From Acidimicrobiales bacterium mtb01 (GTDB lineage: Bacteria > Actinomycetota > Acidimicrobiia > Acidimicrobiales > Ilumatobacteraceae), in contig NBNI01000002.1 of the NCBI GenBank assembly GCA_004379135.1, forward strand, positions 1-64,000: a stretch of 64,000 nt of DNA, written 5' to 3'. Below, piece by piece: positions 58,914-64,000 of the stretch (position 1 is its first letter; each line of letters opens with the position of its first letter). The position numbers were made by a program, and so were the translations under genes. The notes beneath the pieces are model-generated. The model did no database searches and was not told the DNA's origin. It was given only the letters and a program-made list of their open reading frames with translations.

Positions 58914-60140
58914 CTACTTGGCGAGGTGATCGATGGCGGCCGCGCTGTAGAGCGCGATACCGGTCGACATCGCATCCTCGTCGTAGAACACGCGATTGGA
59001 GTGGTTGGGTGCGGCGGTCGCCGGATTGCGATCGGAGGGTGTCGCTCCGAGGAACACCATCGCACCCGGAATGCGGTTGAGCACCACACCGAAATCCTCG
59101 GCACCCATGACCGGCGTGGGAAGTTCGATGAAGCGATCGGCACCGGCCACCGTCTTCACCAGGCGCGCGGCGTGCTGCGCATGATCGTTGTCGTTGACCG
59201 TGACGTCATAGCCGATGTTGATGTCGACCTCCACGCTCAGGTCGTGGGCGGAGGCGATTCCTTCGGCCACGCGGCGAATGCCGTCGTGGACCAACTTGCG
59301 GGTGGTCTCGCTGATGGCGCGGATCGTCCCGCCGATCTCGGCATGCTCGGGGATCACGTTGAAGGCAGTTCCGGCTCGCAGACGAGTGACGGTCAGCACC
59401 GACGGGTTGAACACGTTGATGCGGCGCGTGACCATGGCCTGGAGGGCCTGGACGATCTCACAAGCGGCCGGAACAGGGTCGAGTGTGCGGAACGGCTCGC
59501 TGCCGTGGCCGCCCTTGCCGACCACGCGAATCGTGAACGAGTCGCTGGAGGCCATGAGCGGGCCGGCCTTCGTGCTCACGAAGCCGGTGGGCAACGACGA
59601 CGTCGTGTGGATCGCGAAGGCGCGGGTGATGGGTGACTCGCTGCCGTTCGAGCGCGGACCGATCTCGAGCAGCCCTTCGTCGATCATGTGCTGAGCACCG
59701 TGGTGGCCTTCCTCACCCGGCTGGAACATGAAGAGAACTCGCCCGTGCAGGTCGTCGCGCCGTTGCGAGAGCAGCTTGGCCGCACCCACCAACATGGCCA
59801 CGTGCGTGTCGTGGCCACAGGCGTGCATCGCTCCGTCGACGCGCGAGCCGAAGTCGAGACCGGTGTCCTCCGGCATCGGAAGAGCGTCCATGTCACCGCG
59901 CAACAACACCGTTGGCCCGTCATGGGCACCTTCGAGAGTGGCGGCGATTCCTGACGTCGTCTCGTGGAGGGTGAGGCCGAGCGGGAGTCCGTCGAGCGCT
60001 TCGAGAACCTTCTCGCGCGTGATGGGCAGATGGTTTCCGATTTCGGGCCATTGATGAAGGTCGCGTCGTAATGCCACGGCATCACTCTGTTGATCGCGCG
60101 CCTCGTCGGCGAGCGTTGCCAGGATCCCCTCTGCTGCCAT
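58914..60140 (-). CDS. M20-family amidohydrolase
   Basis: 408 residues. Di-metal peptidase/amidohydrolase motifs: LLRGDMDALPM, MHACGHDTHVAMLVG, MFQPGEEGHHGAQHMI with the catalytic Glu pair, then GKGGHGSEPFRTLDPV and GAEDFGVVL. This is the hippurate/indole-acetyl amino acid hydrolase group, which cleaves N-acyl amino acids. TAAGGT exactly 6 bp upstream fixes ATG60140. Divergent from the NUDIX gene. Confidence 0.92.
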   Translation of the reverse strand: MAAEGILATLADEARDQQSDAVALRRDLHQWPEIGNHLPITREKVLEALDGLPLGLTLHETTSGIAATLEGAHDGPTVLLRGDMDALPMPEDTGLDFGSRVDGAMHACGHDTHVAMLVGAAKLLSQRRDDLHGRVLFMFQPGEEGHHGAQHMIDEGLLEIGPRSNGSESPITRAFAIHTTSSLPTGFVSTKAGPLMASSDSFTIRVVGKGGHGSEPFRTLDPVPAACEIVQALQAMVTRRINVFNPSVLTVTRLRAGTAFNVIPEHAEIGGTIRAISETTRKLVHDGIRRVAEGIASAHDLSVEVDINIGYDVTVNDNDHAQHAARLVKTVAGADRFIELPTPVMGAEDFGVVLNRIPGAMVFLGATPSDRNPATAAPNHSNRVFYDEDAMSTGIALYSAAAIDHLAK

Positions 60141-60183
60141 GGACCCACCTTAGACACAACCGAACGACTCCTAGAGTGGCCCG
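60141..60183. promoter_or_regulatory. Divergent leaderless promoters
   Basis: Minus: TAAGGT (60147-60152), 6 bp to ATG60140. Plus: TAGAGT (60172-60177), 6 bp to GTG60184. Only 43 bp lie between the two start codons. Confidence 0.72.
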
Positions 60184-60678
60184 GTGGAGCAGGTGGCCTG
60201 GGTCGACGACGACGATCGGGTCATCGAGATCGTGTCGCGCAAACGCATGCGCTCCGAGCGTCTTCGCCATCGCGCGGTGTTCATCGCCGTCACCGACGGT
60301 ACGGGGCGGTTGTTGGTCCATCGCCGCTCGCCGTCCAAGGATGTCTGGCCGGGTTGGTGCGATGTCGCGGTGGGCGGAGTCGTGGGGGCGCACGAGTCGT
60401 ACGACGAGGCCGCCGTTCGCGAAGTGGCCGAGGAGATCGGTGTTCGCGACGCGGCGGTTGCATCTCTCGACGACGGAATCGCGCGTGCCTTCGACGACGA
60501 CACGGTGTCGTTGTTCGGCCGGTGCTACCAGATCACGAGCCAGGGCCCGTTCACGTTCACCGATGGCGAGATCACCGAGGCGTGGTGGGTGGCTCGGAAT
60601 GATCTGGCCGCGGCCATCGCCCGGGATCGGTTCCTGCCCGACAGCCTTGCGCTGCTGCTGCCGCTGATTCGTTGGTGA
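60184..60678 (+). CDS. NUDIX hydrolase
   Basis: 164 residues from GTG60184. The NUDIX box GGVVGAHESYDEAAVREVAEEIGV is complete (G-x5-E-x7-REVxEExGV). The N-terminal MEQVAWVDDDDRVIEIVSRKRMRSERLRHRAVFIAV is close to the YfcD/isopentenyl-diphosphate-isomerase-like subgroup. Hydrolyses a nucleoside diphosphate linked to X; substrate not readable. TAGAGT is 6 bp upstream. Confidence 0.9.
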   Translation: MEQVAWVDDDDRVIEIVSRKRMRSERLRHRAVFIAVTDGTGRLLVHRRSPSKDVWPGWCDVAVGGVVGAHESYDEAAVREVAEEIGVRDAAVASLDDGIARAFDDDTVSLFGRCYQITSQGPFTFTDGEITEAWWVARNDLAAAIARDRFLPDSLALLLPLIRW

Positions 60679-60798
60679 CCGTCGCCGTTGTCGGGCCGCC
60701 CACGTCCTTCACTCCGAGCCTCTCGAACGAGTGGCCATCAAACCCGCGTCGACCGCGCGAATGATCGTGCGGAAGACACCCGAAAAAGGAGTACATCC

Positions 60799-61077
60799 GT
60801 GACCATCGGTTCTCTCATCGGTGCCGACCCCGACCAACTCGAATCCCTGGGCACCACGCTGTGCCGTCAACGCGAGAGCGTCGATTCGATCGTCAGCCTC
60901 GTGACCAGCACCTTGGCCGGCACCGCCTGGGTCGGTCCGGCCCGCCAGGCCTTCGAGTCCGACTGGGAAAGTTCCTTCCGCTCCGCTCTGTCGCGACTGT
61001 CGGACGCCTTCGACATGGCCGGCCGCGACTGCTCGGCCCGCGCGATCGAACTCCGCCGTGTGATGGGCCGCATGTAG
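60799..61077 (+). CDS. WXG100-superfamily protein
   Basis: 92 residues from GTG60799 (AAGGAG upstream). Helix-turn-helix hairpin with the WxG motif in TAWVGPARQAFESDWE at the centre, the pattern of ESAT-6/WXG100 proteins, secreted by type VII systems as dimers. The C-terminal YxxxD/E export tail is not obvious. No EccC or partner WXG100 gene is seen in the window, so it could be an orphan or substrate of a distant system. Confidence 0.78.
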   Translation: MTIGSLIGADPDQLESLGTTLCRQRESVDSIVSLVTSTLAGTAWVGPARQAFESDWESSFRSALSRLSDAFDMAGRDCSARAIELRRVMGRM

Positions 61078-61082
61078 CCACC

Positions 61083-61088
61083 TACTCT
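61083..61088 (+). promoter_or_regulatory. Leaderless -10 element (TACTCT)
   Basis: TACTCT, 6 bases, ATG61095. Confidence 0.7.
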
Positions 61089-61094
61089 TGGGGC

Positions 61095-61331
61095 ATGCTG
61101 CGCGTCGAGTTCACCGTCGAGCCGTTCGTCGAGGGCAACCCCGGTCGTCACGTGATGGCGGCGGTCGACGCGGTTCGCCACCTCGGCCCGGAAATCGAGT
61201 TCGGTCCATTCGGCTCCGAATTCACGTCGTCCGACGATGTCGTCGCGGCGGCGGTCGCCGCCCTCATCGGTGCGGCCTATTCCAATGGGGCGACGCACGT
61301 GAACGTGCACATCGAGCGAGTCGATCGATGA
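61095..61331 (+). CDS. Thiamine-binding-like (MTH1187/YkoF-type) small protein
   Basis: 78 residues. The repeating beta-alpha-beta pattern RVEFTVEPFVEGNPGRHVMAAVDAV and EIEFGPFGSEFTSS...ATHVNVHIER resembles MTH1187/YkoF proteins that bind thiamine. No transport genes are adjacent. TACTCT exactly 6 bp before ATG61095; its stop overlaps the HTH gene start (ATGA, 61328). Confidence 0.6.
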   Translation: MLRVEFTVEPFVEGNPGRHVMAAVDAVRHLGPEIEFGPFGSEFTSSDDVVAAAVAALIGAAYSNGATHVNVHIERVDR

Positions 61332-61690
61332 CCGCCGATCCCCGGAGCATCGTCACGATGCTCCAACCTCTCCTCGACGTCCTCGGTTGTCGCATCGTTT
61401 CGGAGGCCGATCGCGAAGGTTCCGACATTCCGTTGAGCATCGACGGACAAGTGGTTGCGATCGTGCGACCGCCGGCTCTTCACGGTGCGCTCGATCGTTT
61501 GATCGATTCGGTCGAACGCGAGATCGGCACGTCGGTGACCGACATGAACCGCGAGCAGAAGCAGTTGGCCATTCGGCTCCTCGACGACCGCGGAGCCTTC
61601 ATCCTGCGTCGGGCGGTCGAGGACGTGGCCGATGCGATGGGCGTGTCGCGCATCACCGTGTACAACTACCTCAACGCGATTCATCGCTGA
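61328..61690 (+). CDS. YheO/DauR-like HTH regulator
   Basis: 120 residues. The C-terminal helix-turn-helix MNREQKQLAIRLLDDRGAFILRRAVEDVADAMGVSRITVYNYL is the HTH_22 of YheO/DauR-like regulators. The N-terminal PAS-like part is short here (about 60 residues) compared with the usual 130, so the protein may be a truncated or minimal form. Overlaps the preceding gene by 4 bases, which suggests that the small thiamine-binding-like protein is its ligand carrier or product. Confidence 0.75.
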   Translation: MTADPRSIVTMLQPLLDVLGCRIVSEADREGSDIPLSIDGQVVAIVRPPALHGALDRLIDSVEREIGTSVTDMNREQKQLAIRLLDDRGAFILRRAVEDVADAMGVSRITVYNYLNAIHR

Positions 61691-61697
61691 GGCGCCC

Positions 61698-62402
61698 ATG
61701 AAGCCCGTCGATGTCGTCGCGTTCGATGCCGATGACACGTTGTGGCACAGCGAGGACACGTTCCACGCCGCCGAGGCGCGTTTCGTCGAGTTGCTCACTC
61801 CGTACGCGAGTCCGGGAGTCGACGTGATGGCCGGACTCACCGCGATGGAACGCGCCAACCTGCCGATCTACGGCTACGGCGTCAAGGCGTTCGGTCTCTC
61901 GATGGTCGAGGCCGCGGTGACCATCGGACAGGACCGTGTTCCGACCAAGGTCTTCGCGCAGATCATCGACGTCGCTCGCGATCTTCTGCTCGCGCCGGTG
62001 CGTTTGCTACCGCACGTGTCGGAGGTACTGGCTGCGGTCGGCGACCACTACCGGGTGATCCTGGTGACCAAGGGTGATCTCATCCATCAGTCGCGCAAAG
62101 TGGGTACGAGCGGACTCGATCATCACTTCGACCACGTGGAGATCGTGCTCGAGAAGGACGTCGAGACGTACGCCCGGATCATCGCGGAGCAAGGTGTCGA
62201 GGCGCAGCGGTTCTGCATGATCGGCAATTCGGTTCGCAGCGACGTTCTCCCGGTCCTCGATCTGGGCGGCTGGGCCGTGCACGTGCCGTATCCGTATCTC
62301 TGGGAACTCGAACGGGTGGAAACCCTGCCCTCCGGACCGCGATTCGCCGAACTCCAGTCGATCGCGCAGATCCCGTCGTGGCTCGGAATCCGGGCAGACT
62401 AG
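61698..62402 (+). CDS. HAD-superfamily hydrolase
   Basis: 234 residues from ATG61698. Motif I FDADDTLWHSED (nucleophile Asp), motif II VTKGD, motif III Lys and motif IV IGNSVRSD are in order, typical of HAD phosphatases. C1-type cap region between motifs I and II. Substrate unknown. It ends 8 bp before the MscS gene, suggesting co-transcription. Confidence 0.88.
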   Translation: MKPVDVVAFDADDTLWHSEDTFHAAEARFVELLTPYASPGVDVMAGLTAMERANLPIYGYGVKAFGLSMVEAAVTIGQDRVPTKVFAQIIDVARDLLLAPVRLLPHVSEVLAAVGDHYRVILVTKGDLIHQSRKVGTSGLDHHFDHVEIVLEKDVETYARIIAEQGVEAQRFCMIGNSVRSDVLPVLDLGGWAVHVPYPYLWELERVETLPSGPRFAELQSIAQIPSWLGIRAD

Positions 62403-62409
62403 GGACGTC

Positions 62410-63303
62410 ATGACGTTCTTGTGGTTGCGCACCCTCACTCCCAGTCCGGCCGAAACCTCGCCGGGGGACGCCTTCTCCAAGCCTCTCCTGGTGGCGATCA
62501 TCGTGGTGGGTGCCGCGATTCTCACCCGAGTCACCCATCTCGTCGTTCGCCGGGTGGTGAGACGCCTGTCGATTCGCGCCGCCGCTCGCCCCTCGCGGTG
62601 GTGGCGGACACGAGCCCGCTACAGCGATTTCGAAGTGGGCGAGGTGGGCGAGAACCGCCGGCAGCAGCGGGCCGATGCCGCGGCCCGCATGATCCACCAT
62701 CTCTTCGCGGTCGTCGTGTGGATCGGCGTGCTCATCGCGGTGTTCCACATCCTCGACGTGGACGCGGCGTTCTTCTTGTCGAGCGCGGGTTTCCTCGGTG
62801 CTGGTCTGGCCATCGGCGGCCAACACAAGGTGAACGACTACCTCACCGGATTGTCGGTCCTCCTCGAGGATCGCTACGGCATAGGCGACGAGATCGAGGT
62901 CGACACCGGATTGCCCTCGGGTGTTCGCGGAATCGTCGAGCACATCGGTCTGGTGTCGACACGAGTGCGCGATGGCATCAGCACGGTCCACCTGCCGCAC
63001 GGTGCACTGGCGCGCGTACGAAATTTGAGTCAGGAGCCGGTGGAGACGCGTCTGTCCATCCACCTCCCAGCCGATGCCGAACCGGGTGAAGCCGCCTCCC
63101 GAGCCGCCGACACCATTCGCGAACTGGCCGGAACCCCTCATCTCACCGAGATGGTCCTCGTCGACGACATCGCTTTGGCCACTCCGGCCGAGGGTGTCGA
63201 TCAATTGGAGATCAAGGTGAAGACGGCCAAGCCGTTGTCGCCGGCCGAACGCGAAACTCTCGTGCGACGCACCGAAGAACGTCTGAGCGCCCAGGATTCG
63301 TGA
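62410..63303 (+). CDS. MscS-type mechanosensitive ion channel
   Basis: 297 residues. Two N-terminal membrane segments, with the MscS core helix FFLSSAGFLGAGLAIGGQHKVNDYLTGLSVLLEDRYGIGDEIEVD and the vestibule beta domain. The pore helix region FLGAGLAIGG matches TM3 packing. It releases osmolytes on sudden hypo-osmotic shock. Directly downstream of the HAD gene. Confidence 0.9.
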   Translation: MTFLWLRTLTPSPAETSPGDAFSKPLLVAIIVVGAAILTRVTHLVVRRVVRRLSIRAAARPSRWWRTRARYSDFEVGEVGENRRQQRADAAARMIHHLFAVVVWIGVLIAVFHILDVDAAFFLSSAGFLGAGLAIGGQHKVNDYLTGLSVLLEDRYGIGDEIEVDTGLPSGVRGIVEHIGLVSTRVRDGISTVHLPHGALARVRNLSQEPVETRLSIHLPADAEPGEAASRAADTIRELAGTPHLTEMVLVDDIALATPAEGVDQLEIKVKTAKPLSPAERETLVRRTEERLSAQDS

Positions 63304-63317
63304 CGTGTCCGGCCGAC

Positions 63318-63323
63318 TAGGGT
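63318..63323 (+). promoter_or_regulatory. -10 element (TAGGGT) of fucosidase gene
   Basis: TAGGGT, then a leader of about 15 bases with GAGAAGGGGG before ATG63345. Confidence 0.5.
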
Positions 63324-63344
63324 CGGCGGGAGAAGGGGGCAGTC

Positions 63345-64000
63345 ATGTTCGAACCGACTTTCGAGTCGTTGCGTACTCACTCCGTACCGCGGTGGTACGA
63401 CGATGCCAAGTTCGGATTGTTCGCGCACTGGACCGTCGGTTCGGTGCCGTCGTACGCACCCATGGGGCGCGATCCGTTCACACTCGCTCGCGAAGAGGGC
63501 GAGGAAGTGGCGTTCAGCCACACGCCTTACGCCGAGTGGTACTGGAACTCGATCAGCATCCCGGGCTCGCCGGCCGAAAAGTATCACCGCGAGGTTCTCG
63601 GCAACCCCGACTACTCGACCTTCGTCGAGACGTTCCTGAATCGTGCTCAGGATTGGGACTCGTCGCATTGGCGCGACGTGTTCAAGCGATCCGGGGCCAA
63701 GTACTGCGTCTTCGTCACCAAACATCATGACGGCGTTCTGCTGTGGCCGTCCGACGTCCCGAACCCGGTGCACGGGGACAAGTGGCAGTCGAAGCGCGAC
63801 CTGGTGGGTGAGTGCGCACAGGCGGCCCGAGACGCCGGAATGCGCTTCGGCGTGTACTACTCGGGAGGAATCGACTGGACGTTCCAGGGCCTCGGTATCA
63901 AGAGTTGGGCCACACTCTTCGCCGCCATTCCTCAGGACGACGCCTATCTCGAGTACGCCGATGCCCACTGGCGCGAACTGATCGCGAAGTATCAGCCCGA
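63345..64000 (+). CDS. GH29 alpha-L-fucosidase, truncated by window end
   Basis: At least 218 residues, open at base 64000. WYDDAKFGLFAHWTVGSVPSYAP is the GH29 N-terminal signature, and YCVFVTKHHDGVLLWPSD with GMRFGVYYSGGIDW contains the conserved His pair and the strand before the catalytic Asp. It should cleave terminal alpha-L-fucose. Start ATG63345 with GAGAAGGGG upstream; no signal peptide in this part, so the enzyme is probably cytoplasmic. Confidence 0.9.
   Translation, partial: MFEPTFESLRTHSVPRWYDDAKFGLFAHWTVGSVPSYAPMGRDPFTLAREEGEEVAFSHTPYAEWYWNSISIPGSPAEKYHREVLGNPDYSTFVETFLNRAQDWDSSHWRDVFKRSGAKYCVFVTKHHDGVLLWPSDVPNPVHGDKWQSKRDLVGECAQAARDAGMRFGVYYSGGIDWTFQGLGIKSWATLFAAIPQDDAYLEYADAHWRELIAKYQP

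Noticed and set aside
1-64000. tRNA, rRNA or CRISPR arrays
   Set aside because: No cloverleaf with conserved loops, no rRNA signature and no regularly spaced repeats were found by eye; a tRNAscan or Infernal run could still find something missed.

Overview
The window is high-GC DNA with actinobacterial habits: GTG/TTG starts, lipoproteins, MacB-type exporters, EthA-like monooxygenase, WXG100 protein, fused LivHM permease and many leaderless genes. I read it as a chromosome segment of an Actinomycetota, plausibly class Acidimicrobiia; that assignment is inference. No rRNA, tRNA or CRISPR array was seen.

The left half (about 1-30.5 kb) is accessory DNA. At 1-9.3 kb lies what looks like one regulon: an ECF sigma factor and a membrane anti-sigma-like protein head an operon with a secreted crystallin/I36-like protein, a periplasmic adaptor with a peptidoglycan-binding domain, an ABC ATPase and a MacB/FtsX permease. 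Opposite it are two cassettes of 'small secreted Cys protein + lipoprotein' (57-1502, the first gene broken by an amber codon, and 2152-3332), and a third lies at 18166-19584. The sigma operon and the 2152 cassette share a promoter, GGAAC-N16-GACACCTT; the 18166 cassette has a near match and the first cassette has its GACACCT half at the very edge of the window. The three lipoproteins share four similarly spaced cysteines.

From 9.3 to 27.8 kb there is a defence/mobile island: a decayed tyrosine recombinase, a Fic protein with a palindromic upstream site, two convergent HEPN-like genes, a tightly overlapped four-gene operon (unknown, divergent tyrosine recombinase, unknown, SF1-helicase-derived protein), a toxin-antitoxin pair, an IS110 transposase with a structured non-coding flank, a 1243-residue protein with a C-terminal PD-(D/E)XK nuclease, a TIR protein, and a dead IS3 fragment. 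A 123-bp direct repeat (27899 and 30410) with a microhomology junction marks a rearrangement around an AraC regulator/P450 gene pair.

The right half (about 30.5-64 kb) looks like core metabolism: sulfatase, HtrA-type lipoprotein protease, three SDR dehydrogenases, an aldo/keto reductase, a Baeyer-Villiger monooxygenase, a sterol-desaturase-like hydroxylase, ABC-F ATPase, VCBS-repeat lipoprotein, TetR regulator, PNPOx-like protein, carotenoid oxygenase, a branched-chain-type substrate-binding protein and fused permease (no ATPases in the window), a two-gene secreted set, EamA transporter, GGDEF/degenerate-EAL protein, acyltransferase, DUF1295 and YczE-type membrane proteins, CoA-transferase, cyclase, M20 hydrolase, NUDIX, WXG100, thiamine-binding-like protein, YheO-like HTH, HAD hydrolase, MscS channel and a GH29 alpha-L-fucosidase cut by the window end. 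Many of these genes have a -10 hexamer TANNNT exactly 6 bp before the start codon, i.e. leaderless transcription; this signature is almost absent from the left half and helps to separate core from island.
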